A stretch of 5,834 bases of DNA, from NCBI GenBank assembly GCA_033720975.1, contig JAWWBL010000108.1:1-5834 (forward strand), read 5' to 3'. Shown piece by piece: positions 1 through 5,574 of the stretch (position 1 is its first letter; each line of letters starts with the position of its first letter). Source of the DNA: JAWWBL01 sp033720975 (GTDB lineage Bacteria; Actinomycetota; Acidimicrobiia; Spongiisociales; ZC4RG35). The notes beneath the pieces were generated by a model, which did not search any database, was not told the DNA's origin, and saw only the letters and a program-made list of their open reading frames with translations. A program made the position numbers and the translations under genes.

Positions 1-249
1 CACCAACCCGTTGAGTGAACGCATCAGCTCGCCGAGGTCGAGTTCTCCTTCGTGATCGAATGACACCACCTGGCCTCTGGCGTGGACACCTGCGTCGGTC
101 CGCCCGGCTACGGCTGTCTCCGGCACCTCGCCGAGAAGAGTCTCGAGGGCATCTTCGAGCACGCCTTGAATCGTCCGTTGCCCGGGCTGGCGGGCGTAAC
201 CCCTGAACTCGGTTCCGTCGTATGCGAGATCGAGCCGGATGACCGGCAC
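1..249 (-). CDS. truA: tRNA pseudouridine(38-40) synthase TruA, N-terminal part (cut by window edge)
   Basis: TruA converts uridines 38, 39 and 40 in the tRNA anticodon arm to pseudouridine in the cytoplasm. The visible 83 codons begin MPVIRLDLAYDGTEFRGYAR, the usual TruA start. They include the family signature GRTDAGVHARGQV at residues 49-61, with the catalytic Asp at D52 (E. coli D60). QPGQRTIQGVLEDAL at 21-35 is also typical. The frame is open to the left edge; full-length TruA has about 250-270 residues, so most of the gene lies outside. The start is GTG (249-247), two bases after the TGA of the Yip1-like gene, with no clear Shine-Dalgarno, so translation is probably coupled to that gene. 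The identity is secure. Use of the GTG is well supported by the N-terminal match. Confidence 0.95.
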   Translation of the reverse strand, partial: MPVIRLDLAYDGTEFRGYARQPGQRTIQGVLEDALETLLGEVPETAVAGRTDAGVHARGQVVSFDHEGELDLGELMRSLNGLV

Positions 250-251
250 GA

Positions 252-764
252 TCAGAGAAGAGTGCCGAAGACTGCAAACGGGACCCTGAACAACGCCCGC
301 ACCAGAGCGGCTGCCGCAAAGCCGATGAGGACGGCGGCCACTGTCTTGTTGAGTGCCAGGTCAGTCGCTTCCCTGGTGCCGACCACGAGCACGGCCAGAT
401 ACCAGACGAGGCCCGCCACAGCCGCGAAGCCCCCCACGATCTCCAGAAGAAGTGGCAGGGTGGCGAGACCCTGCAGGGCGAGCAAGGATTGGGGGCGGTT
501 TGTCGCCCCAAAGAGGCGGGTCGCGGCGAACCAGGTGGCGAACCCGAGAATCAGCCAGGAAACCACCGCACCGATCACGACGCTGAGGAGCCCGGTTATC
601 GAGAAGGAGCCCGACCTGACCACGACCCAACCGAGATAGGTGGCCGCCCCAACCGACGCCACCACCAGGGCCCCGTCGGCCATTGCGTCGTCATCGAAGA
701 ACGCCTCGGTGAACGCGGTCTTGTCGAAGAGCGCCGCCCTACCGGCGCGGGAGAACATCTTCAT
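252..764 (-). CDS. Small multi-pass membrane protein, Yip1-like
   Basis: A 170-residue protein with a charged N-terminus of about 30 residues (KTAFTEAFFDDDAMAD at 15-30), then hydrophobic segments at about 31-49, 56-80, 97-128 (possibly two helices) and 142-160, giving four or five membrane passes. Size, helix pattern and the short acidic stretch before the first helix resemble the bacterial Yip1 domain family (PF04893). That assignment comes from layout, not a diagnostic motif, and the role of bacterial members is unknown. The ATG at 764-762 has another ATG two codons later. Neither has a good Shine-Dalgarno, so either could be used. The gene starts 27 nt after coaA and ends 2 nt before truA, so it is probably cotranscribed with both. 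The protein is almost certainly real; the family name is moderately sure. Confidence 0.8.
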   Translation of the reverse strand: MKMFSRAGRAALFDKTAFTEAFFDDDAMADGALVVASVGAATYLGWVVVRSGSFSITGLLSVVIGAVVSWLILGFATWFAATRLFGATNRPQSLLALQGLATLPLLLEIVGGFAAVAGLVWYLAVLVVGTREATDLALNKTVAAVLIGFAAAALVRALFRVPFAVFGTLL

Positions 765-791
765 GCCGGCACGGGAGGGTAATCCCTGCGC

Positions 792-1703
792 TCAGCGGCG
801 GAGTCGGACCCGGTTGATGGTGTGGTCCCGAGCCTTCTCCAGGATCAGAGATGCCCTCTCCCGAGTGGGGAGGATGTTCTGGCGCAGGTTGACCTCATTG
901 ATGCTGTCCCAGATATCGCCCGCAACCTCGACTGCCTCTTCCTGGGACAGCGCCGCGTAACGCCGGAAATAGGCATCCGGCTGGGCAAAAGCGGTCTCCT
1001 TTAGAGCGAGGAACCGCTCGACGTACCACTCCTTGACATGTGCCGGGTCGGCATCGACGAACACGGAGAAGTCGAAGTAGTCCGATACGAAAGCGCCTTC
1101 TCCTCCCGCCTGAAGCACGTTGAGCCCCTCCAGGATGATGACGTCGGGCCGGTCCACCACCCGGTACTCGTCGACGATGTCATACCGGATGTGCGAGTAG
1201 ACGGGCACCTCCAACGGCCCTTCCCCTGCCTTGGCTCTTGCAATGAAATCGAGCAACGCCCGGCGGTCATAGCTCTCGGGAAAGCCCTTGCGTTCCATGA
1301 GCCCTCGTTCCTCGAGCACCTCGTTGGGGTAGAGGAACCCGTCTGTGGTGACGAGGTCCACCTCGGGGTGGTGGGGCCACCTGGCCAGCAACGCTTGAAG
1401 AACCCGCGAGGCCGTCGACTTGCCCACTGCCACGGAACCGGCGACACCGATGACGAAGGGGATCGGCCTGGGTGGCGTGCCCAGGAACGTGTCTGTCACG
1501 GCGGCCAACTGGCGGCTCGCCTGGACTTCGAGATTGAGCAGCCGAGAGAGGGGCAAGAACACGTCTTGCACCATCTCCAAGTCCAGGACCTCGTTGATTC
1601 CCCGCAACTTCTCGATGTCGGACTCGTCGAGGGTCAAGGGCGTGTTGGCCCTCAGCTTGGCCCACTCTTCTCGTTCAAAATCGATGTACCTAGGCTGAGT
1701 CAC
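792..1703 (-). CDS. coaA: Type I pantothenate kinase CoaA
   Basis: CoaA phosphorylates pantothenate with ATP, the first and usually rate-limiting step of coenzyme A synthesis, in the cytoplasm; type I enzymes are feedback-inhibited by CoA. The 303-residue product has the P-loop GVAGSVAVGKST at 86-97 (K95 = E. coli K101), TTDGFLYPN at 119-127 (D121 = D127), PVYSHIRYDIV at 167-177 (H171 = H177, a CoA-inhibition residue), LEGLNVLQ at 191-198, and NLRQNILPTRERASLIL at 272-288 (N276 = N282). Length fits the family (about 310) and no key residue is missing. It closely resembles mycobacterial CoaA from memory. The start is GTG (1703-1701), with an in-frame TAG four codons upstream; no Shine-Dalgarno is visible, so the mRNA may be leaderless. 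It faces away from the plus-strand membrane gene. Confidence 0.97.
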   Translation of the reverse strand: MTQPRYIDFEREEWAKLRANTPLTLDESDIEKLRGINEVLDLEMVQDVFLPLSRLLNLEVQASRQLAAVTDTFLGTPPRPIPFVIGVAGSVAVGKSTASRVLQALLARWPHHPEVDLVTTDGFLYPNEVLEERGLMERKGFPESYDRRALLDFIARAKAGEGPLEVPVYSHIRYDIVDEYRVVDRPDVIILEGLNVLQAGGEGAFVSDYFDFSVFVDADPAHVKEWYVERFLALKETAFAQPDAYFRRYAALSQEEAVEVAGDIWDSINEVNLRQNILPTRERASLILEKARDHTINRVRLRR

Positions 1704-1709
1704 CAGGTC

Positions 1710-1715
1710 AGGCTA
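1710..1715 (-). promoter_or_regulatory. Possible -10 element for leaderless coaA
   Basis: Read on the minus strand this is TAGCCT, matching the actinobacterial TANNNT -10 pattern. It lies 6 nt before the coaA GTG, which would place the transcription start on the start codon. No Shine-Dalgarno is present, as expected for a leaderless message. The -35 position (TCATCG) is poor, and a six-base match is weak evidence. Confidence 0.3.
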
Positions 1716-1769
1716 CCGACGAGGTTGCGCTGCGATGACCGGTAAACATCCGAAAAGTGCCCAAGGTGA

Positions 1770-1782
1770 GGCCGAATCGGCC
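1770..1782. repeat. Perfect 13-bp dyad GGCCGA-A-TCGGCC, possible operator
   Basis: GGCCGA and TCGGCC are exact inverted copies around one central A. The dyad ends 13 nt before the ATG of the plus-strand membrane gene. It could be an operator for a dimeric repressor, or a small RNA hairpin (GGCC stem with a five-base loop) near the ribosome entry site. No known regulator is recognised from it, and GC-rich DNA produces such short palindromes fairly often. Confidence 0.35.
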
Positions 1783-1795
1783 GATGTAAGAGGCC

Positions 1796-2818
1796 ATGGG
1801 TAGGTACGCCGGCTCACTCCGCACCCACGAAGAGGACCTTGCGCTGTCCGCTTCCCTGGAGCTTGAAAACGGCCGCGTCAAGATCAACATCGGAGAGACA
1901 CCCATCGGCGACTGGCCTGTCCAGGAGGTGGAGTTCGAGAAGACCGACTCTGGATACCGCATCGCAGCCGAGGGTGACCAAGTCTTGCTCGACCTCGAGC
2001 CCAAGGATGCCGTAGCCCTGGGAATCCAGCTCAGCGACCTCAACTCCGGGAAGAAGAGCCGCCGCTCCAAAGCCAAATCCTCTCCGAAGCCGCGACGTGG
2101 AACGAAGTCGGACGAGGCGTCCAGTCCCGACGAGAAGCAGAGTCGCAGCCGATTCAGAAGGTCGAAGTCGCCTGACAACGCCGCGCCGGAGGTCCCGGCA
2201 CCGGTCGAGCCGCTGCCCAGCCGCAACGAGCCGCTCCCCGCACCCTCACAGCAGGTCGAAGCCGAGCCTGAGCCAGCCTCCAACGAGGACGAGATCGCCC
2301 GCATCCTGGCCCGTATGGCCGAAGCCGAGCCAGAGCCGGCTGCCCCCACACCTGCTCCGCCGACTTCACCCGAGCCGGTCGCCGAGGTGGACGTTGAACC
2401 CAAGAAGTCGAAGAGAAAGGAACGGGCGAAACGACCCAAGCGCGACAAAAGGGAGAAGGCCCCGAAGACCCGGACCTCTCTCGGCACGCTCGTGAAGACC
2501 AAGACGCCGGCCTATCTCGACCGGGTCCTCGATGCCGTGGAACCCAAGCTCAAGCCGTACCTGCCCGCCTGGGTGTTCAACCGGTTGACCGTCCTGGTGG
2601 TCCTATTTGGGCTGTTGCTGATCCCGATCTTCCCGGGATTCATGGCGACAGTGCTGCTCGTACTGGGAGGCATCACCGTCATGTTCGGAGCAGTCGTCTA
2701 CACCGACTCCGTTCTCTCCTCTCGTTTCCTCTATGGGCGGACCACGCCGAACCATGTCCTGGTGGTGGGAGTCTCCACCGTCGTCGTGGGCATCATCCTC
2801 ACCCTCATCGCCACATAA
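1796..2818 (+). CDS. Membrane-anchored protein of unknown function with charged proline-rich linker
   Basis: I do not recognise this 340-residue protein by name. Residues 1-80 (from MGRYAGSL; GDW at 38-40) read as alternating short beta strands followed by a short helix, perhaps a small PH-like fold; that is inference. Residues 82-127 are rich in Ser, Lys and Arg. Residues 130-200 are rich in Pro, Glu and Ala, with EAEPEPA twice and a helix-forming stretch EDEIARILARM between the copies. Residues 203-226 are strongly basic. Hydrophobic segments follow at about 263-279, 281-302 and 319-339. By the positive-inside rule the N-terminal domain and linker should be cytoplasmic. No signal peptide, enzyme motif or Cys pair is visible. 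An in-frame TAA three codons upstream makes ATG 1796 the first possible start; AAGAGG sits only 2 nt before it, unusually close. The gene stands alone, converging on rplQ. Confidence 0.9.
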   Translation: MGRYAGSLRTHEEDLALSASLELENGRVKINIGETPIGDWPVQEVEFEKTDSGYRIAAEGDQVLLDLEPKDAVALGIQLSDLNSGKKSRRSKAKSSPKPRRGTKSDEASSPDEKQSRSRFRRSKSPDNAAPEVPAPVEPLPSRNEPLPAPSQQVEAEPEPASNEDEIARILARMAEAEPEPAAPTPAPPTSPEPVAEVDVEPKKSKRKERAKRPKRDKREKAPKTRTSLGTLVKTKTPAYLDRVLDAVEPKLKPYLPAWVFNRLTVLVVLFGLLLIPIFPGFMATVLLVLGGITVMFGAVVYTDSVLSSRFLYGRTTPNHVLVVGVSTVVVGIILTLIAT

Positions 2819-2851
2819 AGAACTGGCCCGCCACTAGGGCGGACCAGTTCT
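2819..2851 (-). terminator. Hairpin terminator of the rpmJ-rplQ operon, possibly bidirectional
   Basis: An inverted repeat with an 8-bp outer arm (AGAACTGG/CCAGTTCT), one variable position, a 5-bp inner arm (CCGCC/GGCGG) and a 5-nt loop. In minus-strand RNA the variable position is a U-G wobble, giving a continuous 14-bp stem; in plus-strand RNA it is a C-A mismatch. Only the minus strand has a T-rich tail (TTTAT), and that tail is the complement of the facing gene's stop codon. It begins 20 nt after the rplQ stop and immediately after the plus-strand gene's TAA. It therefore best serves the ribosomal operon and may also end the plus-strand transcript. Confidence 0.85.
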
Positions 2852-2871
2852 CGCAAGCCAGGTGGAAAGTC

Positions 2872-3222
2872 TCAGACCAGCTCGATAACGGCCTCGTTGG
2901 CTCCATCACCACGCCGTGGGCCCAGCTTGGTGATCCGGGTGTAGCCGCCATTCCGATCCTCATACAAGGGGGCCACCTCCTCGAACAGCTTGGCGACGGC
3001 CTCTTTGTTGGTGATGGTCTTCATCACGACCCGCCGAGAGTGAAGGTCTCCTCGGCGAGCCTTGGTGATCATCTTCTCCGCCAGAGGTCGCACCGCCTTC
3101 GCCTTTGCCTCGGTGGTAGTCACTTTTCCGTGCAAGAACAGGTCGGTGGCGAGGTTTGCCATCATCAACCTGTGATGAGCGGGCGAGCCACCAAATCGGG
3201 GCCCTCTCCGGGGGCGTGGCAT
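2872..3222 (-). CDS. rplQ: 50S ribosomal protein L17
   Basis: L17 is a large-subunit protein located near the peptide exit tunnel. The 116-residue product shows the usual L17 course: MPRPRRGPRFGGSPAHHRLM at the start, MANLATDLFLHGKVTTTEAKAKAVRP around 21-46, and the ending GYTRITKLGPRRGDGANEAVIEL. This is the short form without a C-terminal extension. The ATG (3222-3220) shares its A with the TGA of rpoA (TGATG), so the two are probably translationally coupled; a G-rich run lies just upstream inside rpoA. It is the last gene of the operon and is followed by the hairpin terminator, not by truA. Confidence 0.98.
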   Translation of the reverse strand: MPRPRRGPRFGGSPAHHRLMMANLATDLFLHGKVTTTEAKAKAVRPLAEKMITKARRGDLHSRRVVMKTITNKEAVAKLFEEVAPLYEDRNGGYTRITKLGPRRGDGANEAVIELV

Positions 3223-4175
3223 CAGCCCATTCCCCCCGCACTGGGTGAGTCGGCAAGGCTGAGGCCGAGCTCGTCGAGCTTGGCAATGACCTCGTCGAGG
3301 CTCTTCTGGCCGAAGTTGGTGATGTTGAGAAGGTCGTCTGAAGTCCTCTCGACCAGCTCTCCAACAGTCTTCACCTGGGCACGGCGCAGGCAGTTGCGCG
3401 GACGCTCCGACAGGTCGAGCGCTTCGATTGGAAGGTCGAGGTCGGGTGAACCGGAGACTTCGGGCTCTACGTCACCGAGTTCGAGACCCTGACCCTCACC
3501 GATGTCGGCGAACAGCCCCATCAGCTCGCCAAGCGTCTTACCGGCCGACGAGACGGCTTCGGAGGGCTCGATTGCCCCGTTGGTCTCGACGTCGAGGACC
3601 AGGCGGTCGAAGTTGGTCATCTGGCCGACCTGGGTGTTCTCGACTTTGTAGGCGACCTTGCGGACCGGGGAGAAGATCGAGTCGACGGGGATGACGCCGA
3701 TTGTCGACGAGGCTCCCTTGTTGGCGTCCGACGTGCGGTATCCGACACCTGGGGCAACGGTCATCTCCATCTCGATGCGGCCCGAGGAGCTGAGGGTGGC
3801 AATGTGGGCGTCGGGGTTGACCACCTCTACACCTGCCGGCAGTTTCAGATCTGCGGCGGTGACATCTCCGGCACCTTTGGCCGACAGGTAGAGCGTCTGC
3901 TCATCGACACCTTCCATACGGATGACGATCCGCTTGATGTTGAGGATGATGTCAACGACATCCTCGACGACACCAGGGATGGTGGCGAACTCGTGCTCGA
4001 CCCCTTCGATCTGGATCGAGGTGATGGCGGCGCCGGGGATCCGGCTGAGCAGGGTGCGGCGAAGGGTATTGCCAAGCGTGTAACCGAAACCGGGCTCCAG
4101 AGGCTCGACGACGATTCGTGATCGGTTCTCGGAGAGAGCTTCTTCTTCGATTTGGGGGCGCTGAACGATCAACAA
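3222..4175 (-). CDS. rpoA: DNA-directed RNA polymerase subunit alpha
   Basis: Alpha dimerises to start RNA polymerase assembly, and its C-terminal domain binds UP elements and activators. The product has 317 residues. The N-terminal domain spans about 1-230, with EPGFGYTLGNTLRRTLLSRI at 27-46 (dimerisation and beta contact) and VEDVVDIILNIK at 70-81. An acidic linker (about 231-252) leads to the C-terminal domain at about 253-310: ERPRNCLRRAQVKTVGEL at 257-274, where R258, N261 and C262 correspond to E. coli R265, N268 and C269, then LLNITNFGQKSLDEV at 282-296. The start is TTG (4175-4173), giving the standard MLIVQRP and preceded by GAGGT at 8 nt. A second TTG follows directly but fits family alignment less well. 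The start is 11 nt after the rpsD stop. Confidence 0.98.
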   Translation of the reverse strand: MLIVQRPQIEEEALSENRSRIVVEPLEPGFGYTLGNTLRRTLLSRIPGAAITSIQIEGVEHEFATIPGVVEDVVDIILNIKRIVIRMEGVDEQTLYLSAKGAGDVTAADLKLPAGVEVVNPDAHIATLSSSGRIEMEMTVAPGVGYRTSDANKGASSTIGVIPVDSIFSPVRKVAYKVENTQVGQMTNFDRLVLDVETNGAIEPSEAVSSAGKTLGELMGLFADIGEGQGLELGDVEPEVSGSPDLDLPIEALDLSERPRNCLRRAQVKTVGELVERTSDDLLNITNFGQKSLDEVIAKLDELGLSLADSPSAGGMG

Positions 4176-4183
4176 CTTGGGTT

Positions 4184-4188
4184 ACCTC
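4184..4188 (-). promoter_or_regulatory. Ribosome binding site of rpoA (GAGGT)
   Basis: On the minus strand GAGGT lies 8 nt before the TTG at 4175 and overlaps the rpsD stop codon (TGAGGT). This spacing favours the first of two adjacent TTG codons as the rpoA start. The overlap suggests that a ribosome finishing rpsD can restart on rpoA. Confidence 0.7.
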
Positions 4189-4792
4189 ACTTCGAGTAGA
4201 GCTCGACGATCAACTGTTCGTTGATGTCGGTGTCGATCTGGTCACGACGAGGATGGGCGGCAACGACGATCTTGCGCTCGTCCCTGTTGACGTCCAGCCA
4301 GTCCGGGACCACGCGGTCCTGGGTGTCGACGGAATGTTGAATCATGATCAAGTCTTTGCTGCGGTCCTTCACGGTGACGACGTCATTGGGGCCAACCTGA
4401 TAGGAGGGGATGTCCACCTTCTTGCCATTGACCTGGAAATGGCCGTGGTTGACCATCTGACGAGCCTGTGGCCTGGTCGCTGCCAGCCCGGAGCGCCACA
4501 CGACGTTGTCGAGACGCTGCTCGAGAAGCATCAGCAAGTTGTCACCCGTGATTCCTTGGCGGCGTGCGGCCTCCTCGTAATAGCGGCGGAATTGACGCTC
4601 CAGCACGCCGTACATGGTGCGGAGCTTCTGCTTCTCACGAAGCTGGATCAGATAGTCACTCTCCCGGATACGGCCACGGCCATGCTCCCCAGGGGGGTAG
4701 GGCCTGCGGTCGACCGGGCACTTCTTCGATTGGCACAACGGGGTGCGGGCACGCCGGCACGCCTTGTGGCGAGGTCCTGTGTAACGGGCCAT
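4187..4792 (-). CDS. rpsD: 30S ribosomal protein S4
   Basis: S4 binds 16S rRNA directly, starts assembly of the 30S body and helps control decoding accuracy. The 201-residue product begins MARYTGPRHKACRRAR and carries DRRPYPPGEHGRGR (28-41), then REKQKLRTMYG, the RLDNVVWRSG core, and the S4 RNA-binding domain (ARQMVNHGHFQVNGKKVDIPSY), ending NEQLIVELYSK. Zinc-type S4 proteins have four N-terminal cysteines (C9, C12, C26 and C31 in Thermus). Here the matching residues are H9, C12, C20 and C25, with a loop shorter by six. It could still bind zinc through three Cys and one His, which is inference. The ATG is 3 nt after the rpsK stop; the only purine-rich site (GGAG) is 13 nt upstream, so coupling is likely. 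Confidence 0.98.
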   Translation of the reverse strand: MARYTGPRHKACRRARTPLCQSKKCPVDRRPYPPGEHGRGRIRESDYLIQLREKQKLRTMYGVLERQFRRYYEEAARRQGITGDNLLMLLEQRLDNVVWRSGLAATRPQARQMVNHGHFQVNGKKVDIPSYQVGPNDVVTVKDRSKDLIMIQHSVDTQDRVVPDWLDVNRDERKIVVAAHPRRDQIDTDINEQLIVELYSK

Positions 4793-4795
4793 GGA

Positions 4796-5194
4796 CTACC
4801 CGCGTCTCCGCTTTTTGGGACGGCATCCGTTGTGCGGGATGGGTGTCACGTCTTTGACCCACGTGACCTCCATCCCCATGTTCTGGAGCGTGCGGACTGC
4901 GGTGTCCCGTCCGGAGCCGGTGCCACTGACGATGACGTCGAGCTTGCGGATGCCGTGCTCTCCAGCGCGTCGCGCCGCTTCCTCAGCCGCGACCTGGGCG
5001 GCATACGGGGTGGACTTCCGGGATCCCTTGAATCCCACCGACCCGCCGGACGTCCAAGCAACAGAAGCCCCGGTCTGGTCGGTGATGTTGATGATGGTGT
5101 TGTTGAAAGTGGCCTTGATGTGAGCCTGGCCGTGCGAGATGTTCTTTCGCTGACGGCGTCGAACCCTCTTTGATCCTTGCTGGCGACTGGTCAC
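4796..5194 (-). CDS. rpsK: 30S ribosomal protein S11
   Basis: S11 sits on the 30S platform near the mRNA exit, contacting 16S rRNA and neighbouring proteins. The 132-residue product contains AHIKATFNNTIINITDQTGA at 24-43, GGSVGFKGSRKSTPYAAQ at about 50-67, IVSGTGSGRDTAVR in the second half, and the invariant tail TPIPHNGCRPKKRRRG. The basic N-terminus (SKRVRRRQRKN) is normal for the family. The start is GTG (5194-5192), forming a GTGA overlap with the rpsM stop; AAGGTG lies 5 nt upstream, inside rpsM. Length and motifs are standard. Confidence 0.98.
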   Translation of the reverse strand: MTSRQQGSKRVRRRQRKNISHGQAHIKATFNNTIINITDQTGASVAWTSGGSVGFKGSRKSTPYAAQVAAEEAARRAGEHGIRKLDVIVSGTGSGRDTAVRTLQNMGMEVTWVKDVTPIPHNGCRPKKRRRG

Positions 5195-5568
5195 TTGGTC
5201 ACCTTCTTCTTCCCGGCGATTGCGACGCGGCGGCCCTTTCGAGAGCGGGCGTTGGTGTGTGTGCGCTGACCCCGCACAGGGAGCCCACGCCGGTGGCGTA
5301 TGCCCTGGTAGCTGCCGATCTCGATCTTGCGCTTGATGTTCTGCTGTACCTCGCGACGAAGGTCACCCTCGACCTCATAGTTGGCCTCGATGAAGCGGCG
5401 CAGCTGCGCGGCCTCGTCATCGGTCAGCGATCGAACTCTGGTATCAGGGTCGATACCGGTCTCGGACAGGATCTGCTGGGCGCGCGTGAGCCCGATGCCA
5501 TATATATAGGTGAGACCGATCTCGACTCTCTTGTCGCGGGGTAGGTCTACTCCTGCAATACGAGCCAA
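5191..5568 (-). CDS. rpsM: 30S ribosomal protein S13
   Basis: S13 lies in the 30S head, forms an intersubunit bridge with the large subunit and contacts P-site tRNA through its basic tail. The 125-residue product begins MARIAGVDLPRDKRVEIGLT, continues with YIYGIGLTRAQQIL (helix-hairpin-helix region, 21-34), and has the rRNA-binding signature GIRHRRGLPVRGQRTHTNAR at 89-108, followed by a Lys/Arg tail. The start is TTG (5568-5566), supported by the conserved MARIAGVDLP and by AAGGA 9 nt upstream. It is 6 nt after the rpmJ stop and overlaps rpsK by 4 nt. One AT-only stretch covers the codons TAT-ATA-TAT, including a probably rare ATA. Confidence 0.98.
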   Translation of the reverse strand: MARIAGVDLPRDKRVEIGLTYIYGIGLTRAQQILSETGIDPDTRVRSLTDDEAAQLRRFIEANYEVEGDLRREVQQNIKRKIEIGSYQGIRHRRGLPVRGQRTHTNARSRKGRRVAIAGKKKVTK

Positions 5569-5574
5569 TTCAGT

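Larger units (their letters stand above)
1704..1795. promoter_or_regulatory. Divergent intergenic region between coaA and the plus-strand membrane gene
   Basis: These 92 bases must hold the promoter of the plus-strand gene and probably that of coaA, since the two genes point away from each other. No convincing -35/-10 pair is visible for the plus strand: TTGCGC at 1725-1730 has no good -10 at normal spacing. The region contains a perfect dyad at 1770-1782 and a possible coaA -10 at 1710-1715, listed separately. That it is a regulatory region is an inference from gene orientation. Confidence 0.6.

Noticed and set aside
82..639. Plus-strand open frame of 185 codons across truA and the Yip1-like gene
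   Set aside because: It is Ala/Arg/Thr-rich with no motif, while the minus strand carries TruA and a clear membrane protein.
776..781. TACCCT as a -10 element for the Yip1-like gene
   Set aside because: It would start transcription only about 4 nt before the ATG, no -35 is visible, and the 27-nt gap after coaA makes cotranscription simpler.
1725..1730. TTGCGC as a -35 for the plus-strand membrane gene
   Set aside because: The bases at normal -10 spacing (about 1748-1753) do not resemble a -10 box.
1038..1745. Plus-strand open frame of 235 codons across coaA
   Set aside because: coaA on the minus strand has all catalytic motifs; the antisense frame has none.
1708..2502. Long minus-strand open frame (264 codons) opposite the plus-strand membrane gene
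   Set aside because: It is rich in Ser, Gly and Arg with no domain pattern, and it is explained as the complement of the real gene's Pro/Glu/Ala-rich linker. The plus-strand frame has clear hydrophobic segments and a conserved-looking N-terminus.
4118..5173. Plus-strand open frame of 351 codons across rpsD and rpsK
   Set aside because: The opposite strand encodes unmistakable S4 and S11; this frame is their shadow.
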